The position numbers and the translations under genes are program-made. The notes beneath the pieces are model-generated. The model saw nothing but the letters and a program-made list of their open reading frames with translations. It was not told the origin of the DNA and ran no database searches. A DNA stretch of 59,179 nt from Chromobacterium vaccinii (GTDB taxonomy: Bacteria; Pseudomonadota; Gammaproteobacteria; Burkholderiales; Chromobacteriaceae). The stretch lies in the NCBI RefSeq assembly GCF_000971335.1, contig NZ_JZJL01000030.1, positions 1-59,179 on the forward strand, given 5' to 3'. Below are positions 42,484 through 50,713 of the stretch, one piece after another (position 1 is the first letter of the stretch; every line of letters begins with the position of its first letter).

Positions 42484-43325
42484 ATGAGCTGGCTCTTTTC
42501 GGCGGGGCTGGTGGCGGAATACTCGGTGGCTACCTGTTGGGATGGCGCACCGTCTGCGCCGTTGAGCGTGATGCCTACGCCGCACAAGTTTTGGCGCAAC
42601 GACAAACCGATGGATGTCTCGCGCCTTTCCCAATTTGGTCTGACGTGTGCAGTTTTGACGGAAGACCGTGGGCGGGATTTATTGACGTGGTATCGGGCGG
42701 TTTTCCTTGCCAAGACATCAGCGCCGCAGGACGGGGCGCCGGCATTGAGGGCGAGCGGTCGGGACTATGGGCCGAAATGGCAAGAATTATCGGTGAAGTA
42801 CAGCCCCGATTCGTCTTGCTGGAAAACTCACCTTTGCTTGTGGGAAGAGGTTTGGCTTTGGTCGTCGGTGATCTTGCCGAAATGGGGTTCGATGCGGAAT
42901 GGACTTGTTTATCAGCATCCGACCTTGGAGCGCCCCATAAGCGGGATCGGATCTGGCTCGCCGCCGTGGCAAACCGTGGTCGCGGACGACGCGATAGAGC
43001 GAGCGGCGGGCAAGTGGAACAGCCGGGGGGAGCCGAGGCTGAGCGCACAAGTGAAGCTGTGGCCAACGCCGACAGTTCATGGGAATTACAACCGCCCATT
43101 CCTAGGGAAGAAGTCTGGGATGGGATTGGCGACGGCGGTACGGTGCCAGAGTCCTCAAAACTCGCCCCCTGGTGTGCTGAATGGCCAGCTGAACCCGGAG
43201 TGGACAGAGTGGTTGATGGGCTGGCCCATCGGGTGGACCGGATTAGGGCGCTTGGAAATGGACAGGTTCCGCGCGTGGCAGCGGCAGCATGGACCTGTTT
43301 GAAACCAAACGCTGAATTGAGCTAA
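42480..43325 (+). CDS. DNA (cytosine-5) methyltransferase, phage type
   Basis: 281 residues. Motif I is LFGGAGGGILGGYLLGW, and the catalytic PC lies in GGFPCQDISAAGRG (motif IV). ENS (motif VI) is in VLLENSPLLVG, followed by RDRIWLAAV (motif VIII) and RALGNGQVPRVAA (motif X). It should methylate phage or host DNA and protect it from restriction; no restriction enzyme is encoded beside it. The same DNA carries a second long frame (42484-43302) with its own conserved-looking features. Confidence 0.85.
   Translation: MNELALFGGAGGGILGGYLLGWRTVCAVERDAYAAQVLAQRQTDGCLAPFPIWSDVCSFDGRPWAGFIDVVSGGFPCQDISAAGRGAGIEGERSGLWAEMARIIGEVQPRFVLLENSPLLVGRGLALVVGDLAEMGFDAEWTCLSASDLGAPHKRDRIWLAAVANRGRGRRDRASGGQVEQPGGAEAERTSEAVANADSSWELQPPIPREEVWDGIGDGGTVPESSKLAPWCAEWPAEPGVDRVVDGLAHRVDRIRALGNGQVPRVAAAAWTCLKPNAELS
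42484..43302 (+). CDS. Second protein encoded in the +1 frame of the methyltransferase gene
   Basis: 272 residues fully inside the methyltransferase gene, shifted by +1. The text SSCWKTHLCLWEEVWLWSSV, then LPKWGSMRNGLVYQ, then LWPTPTVHGNYNRP, and especially QLNPEWTEWLMGWPIGWTGL near the C-terminus match recurring features of phage proteins annotated beside or as parts of cytosine methyltransferases. The last block shares DNA with motif X of the methyltransferase. No ribosome site of its own is clear; initiation could follow the coupled ATGAATGAG start region. Function is unknown. Confidence 0.55.
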   Translation: MSWLFSAGLVAEYSVATCWDGAPSAPLSVMPTPHKFWRNDKPMDVSRLSQFGLTCAVLTEDRGRDLLTWYRAVFLAKTSAPQDGAPALRASGRDYGPKWQELSVKYSPDSSCWKTHLCLWEEVWLWSSVILPKWGSMRNGLVYQHPTLERPISGIGSGSPPWQTVVADDAIERAAGKWNSRGEPRLSAQVKLWPTPTVHGNYNRPFLGKKSGMGLATAVRCQSPQNSPPGVLNGQLNPEWTEWLMGWPIGWTGLGRLEMDRFRAWQRQHGPV

Positions 43326-43339
43326 TCCGGTCTTTGTTC

Positions 43340-43951
43340 TTATTGTTTTTTAAACTTTATTGATTCCTGCATGGCTTTTTCTGCCCGAATAACCTTGGGA
43401 GCGTCTTTTAACATGGCAAAAGAAGCGGTAAAAAATAGTAGAATTAAAAATATGTATACAGCTAAAACTGATGGTCCTGCACCGATTAAAAGCGTGGATG
43501 AATTTGCTACTAAGAGCATAGCTATGTAAAAGAAGGCTGCGTACCAAATGAATCTTATTGCTCTGCCTCTTTTTCTTTGTTTTGTGGTTTCAAATCCCTT
43601 TTGATATATATATTGACCTAGGGTGCTATCAAACTTAATAAAGTCACTAGCGTCTTTGAGCAATTTGACGAATAGGGTTGGATTATTTAACTTTAATATG
43701 TGCTCAATTTCTTCATATGGTATTTGTCTGCCAAAGAAGATTTCGAAAGCCAGTTCTACTGAAACTGGATGTCTTTTTTCTATATCGAAAGCCAGGTATG
43801 CGTTTATGAAGTCTAAACGGATGACCCGTTTGTCTTTGCGTAGGGTTATATTTTGAGTTTTAAAGCGACTGGTTATCCAGGGGAGAAGAATTAGGCTAAT
43901 TACAGGTATAATTAGCTGCTTAAAAATCACACTCCAAGTTTCACTGTCCAT
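43340..43951 (-). CDS. AT-rich minus-strand membrane protein, moron
   Basis: 203 residues. Helix near the N-terminus (QLIIPVISLILLPWITS), a soluble middle of about 90 residues, then two adjacent helices (FIWYAAFFYIAMLLVA and VLAVYIFLILLFFTAS) and a basic tail. Opposite strand and low GC mark it as cargo transcribed separately in the lysogen. Superinfection exclusion is a plausible role, but no family was recognised. Confidence 0.6.
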   Translation of the reverse strand: MDSETWSVIFKQLIIPVISLILLPWITSRFKTQNITLRKDKRVIRLDFINAYLAFDIEKRHPVSVELAFEIFFGRQIPYEEIEHILKLNNPTLFVKLLKDASDFIKFDSTLGQYIYQKGFETTKQRKRGRAIRFIWYAAFFYIAMLLVANSSTLLIGAGPSVLAVYIFLILLFFTASFAMLKDAPKVIRAEKAMQESIKFKKQ

Positions 43952-44141
43952 CTTATTTTCCTGGTTGAAAGATGGCGATGCTATATCAAATTTTTACAAT
44001 GCGCAAAATTTATCAAGCTGCCACGGTGGTGATAGGAGTGGCGTAGCAATCGGCAAAATTTTACGAGAGATTTTTTGTTGACCGGTCTGAAGAAATTGAG
44101 GCGATGCGATTGCATGGAATATATGGAAAAGGATGAGTGAT

Positions 44142-44204
44142 ATGAACGTCCAGAATCAAATGCTGCCACAGCTGGCCACGCCGTCGGCAAAGGCTGGCCA
44201 GTGA
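44142..44204 (+). CDS. Very short leader-like ORF before the protease gene
   Basis: MNVQNQMLPQLATPSAKAGQ, 20 codons, with AAGGA before the ATG and a stop overlapping the GTG start of the protease gene (GTGA). The good ribosome site and coupling suggest that it carries ribosomes to the protease start. It could also be a remnant left by cargo insertion. Confidence 0.4.
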   Translation: MNVQNQMLPQLATPSAKAGQ

Positions 44205-45157
44205 GGGGGCAATTCTTGCTGTCGCAGCTGTTCAATCAGCCGCACATGGTATTGCCGGACGTGCTGCATGAGGCGGTGGCTTGGGCTGGGGAGCGGGCCG
44301 GCGTCGAGTTGCGCCAGCTGGGCGTCCACGTCGCCGCCGCGCTGCAGCCTGCCGCCTGGCGCGATGACGGCGGCCGGGCGTCGATGGCCAGCCTGGCGGA
44401 ACAGCGGATGCAGTCCGCGCAGCAAACGGGCCTGCTGGTGATTCCGGTGCAAGGGCTGTTGGTGGCGCGCGAAGCGTCCGTCAATTTGTGCGCCACGCAA
44501 ACCAGCTATGAAGGCATCCGCAGCCAGATACAAGCGGGCCTGAACGATCCGCGTGTTAGCGCCATAGTGCTGGAGCTGGACAGCCCTGGCGGCGCGGTGG
44601 TCGGCTGTTTCGAGCTGGTGGCCGACATTGAGGCGGCCAAGGCGGTCAAGCCGATTCACGCCCTGGTGCATTTCAACGCGTTTTCCGCCGCCTACGCCAT
44701 CGCCTGCGCCTGCAGCGATATCACGCTGTCCGAATCGTCGGGGGTGGGGTCCATCGGGGTGATCATGAAGCATGCCGACTTCAGCCAGCAACTGGCCAGT
44801 TCCGGCGTAGCTGTCACCACGTTTTACCGGGGCGCGCGCAAAAACGACATGGCCAGCGATGCGCCGTTGTCGGACGACGCCCGCGCGGCGGTCGAAAAGC
44901 GCATGGATGCCTATTACGACAAGTTCGCCGGGGTGGTGGCGAGCAACCGCGGCCTTTCCGTCGCGGCGGTCAAGGCGACCGATGCCGGGCTGTTCTTCGG
45001 CGCTGAGGCCGTGCTTGTCGGCCTAGCCGACCGGGTGGAAAGCCAGCAATTGGCAATCAACCGGATGGCGGCCGAGGTGGCCGCGAGCCGGCCGCCGCCG
45101 CTTGCGGCTTCCCGGCGCGCGACCGCCGCCGCGATGGCGATGGCCGCCCAGCTGTAA
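44201..45157 (+). CDS. S49-family head maturation protease
   Basis: 318 residues from GTG 44201. The core has LVIPVQGLLVARE, IVLELDSPGGAVVGCFELVA, then AFSAAYAIACACSDITLSES with the catalytic serine in FSAAY, and GVGSIGVIMKH. This matches phage SppA/C-type proteases that cleave capsid and scaffold during maturation. The alanine-rich C-terminus may act as scaffold. It sits directly before the capsid gene, as usual. Confidence 0.85.
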   Translation: MRGQFLLSQLFNQPHMVLPDVLHEAVAWAGERAGVELRQLGVHVAAALQPAAWRDDGGRASMASLAEQRMQSAQQTGLLVIPVQGLLVAREASVNLCATQTSYEGIRSQIQAGLNDPRVSAIVLELDSPGGAVVGCFELVADIEAAKAVKPIHALVHFNAFSAAYAIACACSDITLSESSGVGSIGVIMKHADFSQQLASSGVAVTTFYRGARKNDMASDAPLSDDARAAVEKRMDAYYDKFAGVVASNRGLSVAAVKATDAGLFFGAEAVLVGLADRVESQQLAINRMAAEVAASRPPPLAASRRATAAAMAMAAQL

Positions 45158-45178
45158 CCCTGCACAAACCCAATATAC

Positions 45179-45228
45179 CGCGCCTTCGGGCGCGTTTTTC
45201 ATTTCAGCCGCTTCCAGCGGCTTTTTTT
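45179..45228 (+). terminator. Two tandem hairpins between protease and capsid genes
   Basis: CGCGCC/GGCGCG with a TTCG loop plus five T, then AGCCGCT/AGCGGCT with a TCC loop plus seven T. Terminator-like structures within late operons may set relative transcript levels or require antitermination. Confidence 0.75.
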
Positions 45229-45243
45229 ACGTCTGGAGTCTGG

Positions 45244-46563
45244 ATGACCGTAGTGCTTGAGTTGAAAAAACGCCGTGCCGAACTGTCCGCCGCTGTGAAC
45301 CAACTGGCCGCGCTGGAGGCGACCGGCGCCGCGCTGAGCGCCGAACAGGTGGCCAGCATCGACGCGATGCAAAAAGAGTTTGACGACATCGGGGCCAAGA
45401 TCGCCCGCGCCGAAGCCGCCGAGCGCATGACGGCCGCCACGGCGCAGCCGGTGGACAGCTCGCAAGGCCCGCGCGCGGGCGCTGCGCCGATCCACGCGAC
45501 GCCGGCCGCGCCGACCGTGAAGGGCGGCGGCATGGCCCGCATGGCGGCTGCGTTGATTGAGGCGCAAGGCAATTACCGTCAGGCCGCCAACATCGCGGAT
45601 GAGCGCGGCTATGGCCAGGAAGTGGCGGCGGCGCTCAATACTGGGTCGCCGTCCGCTGGCGGCGTGCTGGTGCCAACCAATATGGCGCGCGAAGTGATCG
45701 AGCTGCTGCGTCCTAAAACCGTGGTGCGCAAGCTGGGCGCGCGCTCGCTGCCGCTGAACAACGGCAATTTGACGATTCCGCGTCTGCGAGGCGGGGCGAC
45801 GGTTGGCTATATCGGCTCTGACAGCGACGCGCCCGTAACCGGCGTGAAGTTCGATGACCTGAAGCTGTCGAGCAAAAAGATGTCGGCGCTGGTCCCGATC
45901 AGCAATGACTTGCTGAGCAATGCCGGCATCAGCCCGAACGTCGATCAGCTGATTGTTGATGACCTGACATCGTCGGTGGGCGCGCGCGAGGACAAAGCGT
46001 TTTTGCGCGACGATGGCAGCGGCAACCTGCCCAAGGGCCTGCGTCATTGGGCTTTGGCCAATAGCGTGTTTACCGCGCCGGAGCTGAGCGCCATCGATGC
46101 GGCTGCGCTGCAGGTGCTGGAAAACTTCCTGAACAAGCTGATTCTGTCGCTGGAAGGCGCGGACGCCAATATGGTGTCGCCGGGCTGGGTGATGTCTCCG
46201 AGGACTTTCCGTTTCCTGGAGGGCCTGAAGGACATGAAGGGCAGCAAGGTCTATCCGGAGTTGGCCAATCGAACGTTGAAGGGCTACCCGGTCGGCGTGA
46301 CGACGCAAATCCCGAACAACCTGGGCAAGGATGGCGACGAGTCAGAACTGTATTTCGCCGACTTCGGCGATTGCTTCATCGGTGAAGACCAGTCCCTGGT
46401 AATCGATTTTTCCAAGGAAGCCACTTACAAGGATACCGACGGCCAGATGGTAAGCGCCTTCCAGCGCGACCAGACGCTTATCCGCGTGATCGCCAAGCAT
46501 GATTTTGGCCCGCGCCACCAAGAGTCGATTGCGGTCGGCGTCGGTATCAAGTGGGGCAAGTAA
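45244..46563 (+). CDS. Major capsid protein, HK97 fold
   Basis: 439 residues. An N-terminal helical scaffold domain (about residues 1-65) and a variable linker precede the mature coat: SPSAGGVLVPTNMAREVIEL, VRKLGARSLPLNNGNLTIPR, YIGSDSDAPVTGVKFDDLKL, KKMSALVPISNDLLSNAG and LKGYPVGVTTQIPNNL. This is the phage major capsid family typical of HK97-like siphoviruses. The protease upstream should remove the N-terminal part. Confidence 0.92.
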   Translation: MTVVLELKKRRAELSAAVNQLAALEATGAALSAEQVASIDAMQKEFDDIGAKIARAEAAERMTAATAQPVDSSQGPRAGAAPIHATPAAPTVKGGGMARMAAALIEAQGNYRQAANIADERGYGQEVAAALNTGSPSAGGVLVPTNMAREVIELLRPKTVVRKLGARSLPLNNGNLTIPRLRGGATVGYIGSDSDAPVTGVKFDDLKLSSKKMSALVPISNDLLSNAGISPNVDQLIVDDLTSSVGAREDKAFLRDDGSGNLPKGLRHWALANSVFTAPELSAIDAAALQVLENFLNKLILSLEGADANMVSPGWVMSPRTFRFLEGLKDMKGSKVYPELANRTLKGYPVGVTTQIPNNLGKDGDESELYFADFGDCFIGEDQSLVIDFSKEATYKDTDGQMVSAFQRDQTLIRVIAKHDFGPRHQESIAVGVGIKWGK

Positions 46564-46573
46564 GCACGGTTCA

Positions 46574-46597
46574 AGGCTCGCTACGGCGGGCCTTTTT
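46574..46597 (+). terminator. Hairpin with T run after the capsid gene
   Basis: GGCTCGC pairs imperfectly with GGCGGGCC and five T follow. A close relative lies at 49514-49537. It may limit downstream transcription relative to capsid mRNA. Confidence 0.5.
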
Positions 46598-46615
46598 GCA
46601 TTTGAAGGGTACAGC

Positions 46616-46819
46616 ATGATTGCAGTGAGGTTTACCGCGCCATACGGCATTTATACGCCGGGCGATGTGGCTGGATTTGAGGGACAGGCCCGCGTCGATG
46701 AACTGATTGCGCGTGGCGTGGCCGCCTTGGAGGGCGAAGACGACGAGGGCGAGCCGGCGCCGGTAGAAACCAAGCCGGCGGCCAAGAGCAAGGCCAAGGC
46801 GCAGCCAGGCGGCGAGTAA
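46616..46819 (+). CDS. Small head-completion type protein
   Basis: 67 residues from the ATG at 46616, with GAAGGG upstream. The N-terminus (MIAVRFTAPYGIYTPGDVAG) and an alanine/lysine/proline-rich tail are common in the small gene that follows capsid in HK97-type modules. The stop overlaps the next ATG (TAATG). The specific function is unknown. Confidence 0.6.
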   Translation: MIAVRFTAPYGIYTPGDVAGFEGQARVDELIARGVAALEGEDDEGEPAPVETKPAAKSKAKAQPGGE

Positions 46820-47400
46820 TGGCGGCCGAGGTGATCCGACGCAACACGGCGGCGGTGCTGGCGCTGGATGAAGTGCGGGAGCAGTGCCGGATTGATGCCG
46901 ACTTGACCGACGACGACACGCTGCTGCAGATGATCGAGCGCGCGGCCGTGGCCAGCGCCGAGGCCCGGATCGGCGGGCCGCTGTTGCTGGCTGAATGTCG
47001 CGAAACGCTGGACGCGTGGCCGGGCCTGCCCTGGTTGTATCTGGATATCGCGGGCGGGCGGGAGGTGGTCGCCATCGAGGCGTTGCAGCAAGGGCAGCGC
47101 CAGCCGCTGCCGCTGGAAGCCTTTCACATCGAGCGCGGCGAGCGGCGTTTGTGTATCAAGCCGCTGAAAGGCTGGCCGACGGTGGACTCGGTGCCGGGGG
47201 CGATTGCCATCGTTTACCGCGCTGGCTTTGCCGAGGCCGGGCAGGACGTGCCGGAGGATATGCGGCAGTGGCTGCGTTTTCGCGTGGCGACTCTGTACGC
47301 CTATCGCGAGGAAGTTAGCGCCGGCAGCGTGGTGGCGTTGCCTGACAGCCTGGTGGACAGCCTGATTGCCCATTACCGGCCGACGGAAAGTCCGCTATGA
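46819..47400 (+). CDS. Head-tail connector, gp6-like adaptor
   Basis: 193 residues. The helical start (LALDEVREQCRIDADLTDDD, then LLQMIERAAVASAEARIGGP) and a helical end (MRQWLRFRVATLYAYREEV) fit the gp6-like family that docks under the portal ring. It overlaps neighbours by one and four bases. Confidence 0.8.
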   Translation: MAAEVIRRNTAAVLALDEVREQCRIDADLTDDDTLLQMIERAAVASAEARIGGPLLLAECRETLDAWPGLPWLYLDIAGGREVVAIEALQQGQRQPLPLEAFHIERGERRLCIKPLKGWPTVDSVPGAIAIVYRAGFAEAGQDVPEDMRQWLRFRVATLYAYREEVSAGSVVALPDSLVDSLIAHYRPTESPL

Positions 47401-47717
47401 ACGCCAGCATGCTGAACAGCCGCATCCGGCTCAGCCAGCCCATCAAGTCGCGCCAGCCGTCCGGCGCGGTGCGGGACAGCTGGAGCGAGCCGAAGCCGGT
47501 GCACGCCAAAGTGGACTACCTGGGCGCGCGAACCTATACGGCCGCGCTGGCCGAGCAAACCGGCTGCAGCGTGCGCGCCACCATCCGGCGCCGGCTGGTG
47601 GCGCAGGGGTGGCGGGCGTGGGTGGACGGTCTGCCGCTGAAGGTCAAAACCATCGAGCCGCACAAGGACCGGGGCTATCTGGTGCTGATGCTGAGGACGG
47701 ACGATGGCAACGGTTGA
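47397..47717 (+). CDS. Head closure protein
   Basis: 106 residues, beta-rich. RIRLSQPIKSRQPSGAVRDS, DSWSEPKPVHAKVDYLGA and WVDGLPLKVKTIEP follow the SPP1 gp16-like stopper family. It should seal the connector after packaging. Start overlaps the previous stop (ATGA). Confidence 0.75.
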   Translation: MNASMLNSRIRLSQPIKSRQPSGAVRDSWSEPKPVHAKVDYLGARTYTAALAEQTGCSVRATIRRRLVAQGWRAWVDGLPLKVKTIEPHKDRGYLVLMLRTDDGNG

Positions 47718-48177
47718 GGTTCATGGTCTGGATCTGGTAATGCGCCATCTGGACGCGGTGCCGCGCAAGCTGCAGCGCAAGATTTTACGGCGTGGGCTGC
47801 GCAAGGCGGCCGCCCTGGTGCGCGACGAGGCTCGCCGCCGGGTGCGGCGTCGATCCGGTGTGTTGGCAAAGTCCATCATGGTTGCCAGTTCGCGCGGCAG
47901 CGGCCAGCGCGGCGCGGTGGCCTACAAAGTCGGCTTGCGGTCGCGCGCCTGGTACGGCCGTTATCTGGAATATGGCCACATCAAACGAGGGAGGGGGCAA
48001 AAGATCGCAGGCGGGGAACGAAGACGCGCCGCGACGCGGGAAGTCTTGAAAGGGGCGGGGCAATTTGTCCCGCCCTATCCATTTATGCGGCCTGCCGCCG
48101 ACAAGTTGCCGCGCGCCTTGGACGCGGTGGCGGATGAAGTGCGCGGCGCGCTGATTAGCGGGGAGTTGTCGAGTTGA
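47704..48177 (+). CDS. HK97 gp10-like tail completion protein
   Basis: 157 residues. LRKAAALVRDEARRRVRRRS, then SRAWYGRYLEYGHIKRG and PPYPFMRPAADKLPRALD are typical of the HK97 gp10 family, which acts at the head-tail joint. It overlaps the previous gene by 14 bases and the next by four. Confidence 0.85.
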   Translation: MATVEVHGLDLVMRHLDAVPRKLQRKILRRGLRKAAALVRDEARRRVRRRSGVLAKSIMVASSRGSGQRGAVAYKVGLRSRAWYGRYLEYGHIKRGRGQKIAGGERRRAATREVLKGAGQFVPPYPFMRPAADKLPRALDAVADEVRGALISGELSS

Positions 48178-48551
48178 TAGGGGCGGTGCTGGTGGAGCTG
48201 CTGGCCGCGCCGGAGGTGGCCGCCCTGGTCGGGGATCGGGTGTTTCCGGTGCATCTGCCGGATGAGCCGGTTTTGCCGGCGATTGCCTATCAGGTGTTGG
48301 ACGAGAAGCGGCAGCAGATCGCGCGCCGGCCATCTGGCCGCGTGCGCAGCCTAGTACAGCTGTCCATCGTCGCGCCGGACTATGACGCCGCCTATGCGGT
48401 GGCCTGGGTGATCCGGCGCCGCCTGGAGCGCTGGCGCGGCCGGGCCGGCGGGGTGTTGGTTTACGACACATTGGAAGAGTCGTCGCAAGACGTTGGGGAC
48501 GGCGCGCCGCATATGGTGGCAATGACTTGGCGAATTTTTTGGAAGGAATAA
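48174..48551 (+). CDS. Tail terminator/completion protein, DUF3168 type
   Basis: 125 residues from a TTG that overlaps the previous stop (TTGA). LAAPEVAALVGDRVFPVHLP, LPAIAYQVLDEKRQQI and LVQLSIVAPDYDAAYAVA fit the DUF3168 family of tail-to-head joining proteins. A bidirectional terminator and an AT-rich cargo gene follow. Confidence 0.8.
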   Translation: MIGAVLVELLAAPEVAALVGDRVFPVHLPDEPVLPAIAYQVLDEKRQQIARRPSGRVRSLVQLSIVAPDYDAAYAVAWVIRRRLERWRGRAGGVLVYDTLEESSQDVGDGAPHMVAMTWRIFWKE

Positions 48552-48584
48552 AAATCGGCAGAAAAAATTCTGCCGTTTTTTGTT
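48552..48584. terminator. Bidirectional intrinsic terminator flanking a moron
   Basis: The stem CGGCAGAA / TTCTGCCG has A and T runs on either side. It stops late transcription from the left and the moron transcript from the right. Confidence 0.85.
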
Positions 48585-48817
48585 TAACTCCACTCGGATT
48601 CTTTTCGTGGTTTCAGAGAGCACAGCCAGTATGAGGTTTTATTTTTTTCAAGGTCTTGCGTGGGGATTGAACTTATATTTGGATTGTTTTGTGCGATTTT
48701 AATTGACTGTGGGCTAAATTCTTCTTCTAGCCTGTCAATTTTTACTCTTCCATTTTCATGGATAAAGTTCAAAACTTGTTCAGCTTCGATTGTGAAGTTT
48801 TCAAGCTGGTTATTCAT
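48584..48817 (-). CDS. Small AT-rich moron protein
   Basis: 77 residues. GAGGA lies eight bases before the ATG. The N-terminal 45 residues (NFTIEAEQVLNFIHENGRVK then IDRLEEEFSPQSIKI) look like a winged-helix DNA-binding domain. It has its own AT-rich upstream region (48818-49068), opposite strand and terminator, so it should be expressed in the lysogen. The role is unknown. Confidence 0.6.
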   Translation of the reverse strand: MNNQLENFTIEAEQVLNFIHENGRVKIDRLEEEFSPQSIKIAQNNPNISSIPTQDLEKNKTSYWLCSLKPRKESEWS

Positions 48818-49068
48818 AAAGAAAATCCTCTATTAGGCTTTATTTCATCTGAGGGATTCAGGTGATGTGCCAAGGATATGGCCTGGTGGAGGTGGGTGTC
48901 AATAGCCGTTTTGGCTAAGGTGGGCTTTTATTTTTTGTTATTGGCTGTTCTGCTTTGTTGAATAGCTAAAATAAAAAAACCAATATTTTTTTCATTGTTT
49001 TATTTCAGAGTGTGTTTTGCAATTTTGCACTTTTTGAAAAAATGATTTTATTTGAATTGGTAAGGTAA

Positions 49069-49476
49069 ATGAGTAAAGTTGAAAAGTTGATGCGGGCAAT
49101 GGAAGAGGCATTGCGGGGCGCAACGCCGGCAGCGGATCGCGTCAGCCGCGATGTCGAGAAGGGTTACAGCTTTGGCGAGTTTCCGGCCATCGTGCTGCAT
49201 CAGCTGCGCGATGTGCCGCTGTCTGGCAGCCCGGTCGGTTACGAGTACCGGCAATTGTCGGTGGAGTTGGAAATTCAGGCGGATGGCGATGAACCGCATG
49301 CGGCCTGCGATGGCGTGCTGACGGCGGCGCATCTGGCTTTGCATGACTCGCTGTACAGTCTGCAAGACCTGCAGCAAGGGATGATCGATTGGGACTATGA
49401 CGAGGAAAACCCCGCGCTGGGTGTCTGCCGCGCGCAGTACCTGCTGACGTACCGGCGCAGGGAAGGGGAGATGTGA
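49069..49476 (+). CDS. Tail terminator-like protein
   Basis: 135 residues. LMRAMEEALRGATPAADRVS, then FGEFPAIVLHQLRDVPLSGS and a tyrosine-rich strand region (YEYRQLSVELEIQADGDEPH) look like tail terminator proteins of siphoviruses. It follows the moron and precedes the tail tube gene. The DUF3168 protein upstream fills a related role, so the exact division of labour is unclear. Confidence 0.6.
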   Translation: MSKVEKLMRAMEEALRGATPAADRVSRDVEKGYSFGEFPAIVLHQLRDVPLSGSPVGYEYRQLSVELEIQADGDEPHAACDGVLTAAHLALHDSLYSLQDLQQGMIDWDYDEENPALGVCRAQYLLTYRRREGEM

Positions 49477-49513
49477 ATTTCCAATGAACACTAATTGGAA
49501 ATTGAAAATGTTC

Positions 49514-49537
49514 TGGCTCGCTTCGGCGGGCTTTTTT
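49514..49537 (+). terminator. Hairpin with T run before the tail tube gene
   Basis: GGCTCGC / GGCGGGC with a TTC loop and six T residues, nearly the same as the hairpin at 46574. It is probably weak because the genes beyond it are late genes too. Confidence 0.5.
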
Positions 49538-49558
49538 GCGTTTTGGGGGATCTGATTT

Positions 49559-50485
49559 ATGCCGCTGAACAGTAAGCGGGTGGCCATTGTCGCCAAAGTG
49601 GAAAGCCAAGAGGGTATCGATGCCGTACCGACAGGCGACGCGAACGCGATCCTGGTCGCCAACCCGAAAATCACGCCATTCGAGAGCGACAAGGCAGAGC
49701 GCAATGTGGTCCGGCCCTACTTCGGCAATGCCGAATCGGTTGTGACCGGGGTACGGATGAAGGCGGAATTCGAGGTCGAGCTGGCCGGATCGGGGACGCG
49801 TGGCACGGCGCCGGCCTGGGGCGTGCTGTTGAAGGGCTGCGGTTTTGTCGAGGCCATCGACAAGGATGCGGTGAGCTATGCGCCGGTTTCCACCGGCCAT
49901 GAGTCATTGACCATTTACTACAACCTGGACGGCGTTCAGCACAAGCTGACGGGCGCGCGCGGCACGGTGTCCTTCGATCTGCAGAACAAAGCGCTACCGC
50001 GCATGAAATTCGTGTTTACCGGCGTCCATGGCGGCATTGTCGATGAGGTGGCGCCGGCCTTGAAGCTGACGCCGTTTCAGACGCCCATGCCGTTCGATGC
50101 CGCCAATGTCGCCAGTCTGCAAGTTTTCGGCTTCAGCCCGGCCGTGCAAAGCCTGTCGATTGATATCGCCAACGAGGTCAAGCACAGGAGTTTGCCCGGC
50201 GGTGCTGAACGGGTGCTGATTACTGGCCGCAAGCCGACGGCTTCCCTGCAAATCGAGTCCACCCGCATTGCCGAACGCGACTGGTTCGGCTTGGCGCGGC
50301 GCGTGATGAACAGCCCGCTGTCACTGGTTCACGGCAAGGCGAAAGGCAACATCATCCAGCTAGATGCAACCGTTAGCATCGGTAACGCCGACTACGGCGA
50401 CAGCGACAACATCAGCATGACCACGCTGCAACTATCGCTGCTGCCAACCAATGGCGACGACGAATTCAGGCTGACGGTGCGCTAA
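49559..50485 (+). CDS. Major tail tube protein
   Basis: 308 residues. AIVAKVESQEGIDAVPTGDA, then VVRPYFGNAESVVTGVRMKA and a second half with IESTRIAERDWFGLARRV fit large siphovirus tail tube proteins. It is followed by chaperone and tape-measure genes, the standard order. Confidence 0.8.
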   Translation: MPLNSKRVAIVAKVESQEGIDAVPTGDANAILVANPKITPFESDKAERNVVRPYFGNAESVVTGVRMKAEFEVELAGSGTRGTAPAWGVLLKGCGFVEAIDKDAVSYAPVSTGHESLTIYYNLDGVQHKLTGARGTVSFDLQNKALPRMKFVFTGVHGGIVDEVAPALKLTPFQTPMPFDAANVASLQVFGFSPAVQSLSIDIANEVKHRSLPGGAERVLITGRKPTASLQIESTRIAERDWFGLARRVMNSPLSLVHGKAKGNIIQLDATVSIGNADYGDSDNISMTTLQLSLLPTNGDDEFRLTVR

Positions 50486-50560
50486 CCGTCTAAATCCACC
50501 CCTTATTCCACCAGCTAGGGGCTGCAATAGTGACTGGGCTTTTCAAACAAAGGACCAGTC

Positions 50561-50704
50561 ATGTCGAGAAATTTTCAATTCAAGTTTTCCATCCGGGGTT
50601 GTGTTATCGAGCTTTCGTTCCCTGTCGATATCGGTGCAGCACTCGCTTTTGCGTTGCGTGTCAGGGCGGTTGTTGCGGCGGTTCTGATTTTCTGGCCCTG
50701 GTGA
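50561..50704 (+). CDS. Small hydrophobic-tailed protein between tail tube and chaperone genes
   Basis: 47 residues (MSRNFQFKFSIRGCVIELSF start), with AAAGGA before the ATG. The C-terminal half (AVVAAVLIFWPW) could insert in a membrane. Good initiation and position between late genes support coding. No family is recognised. Confidence 0.45.
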   Translation: MSRNFQFKFSIRGCVIELSFPVDIGAALAFALRVRAVVAAVLIFWPW

Positions 50705-50713
50705 AAGGTATGC

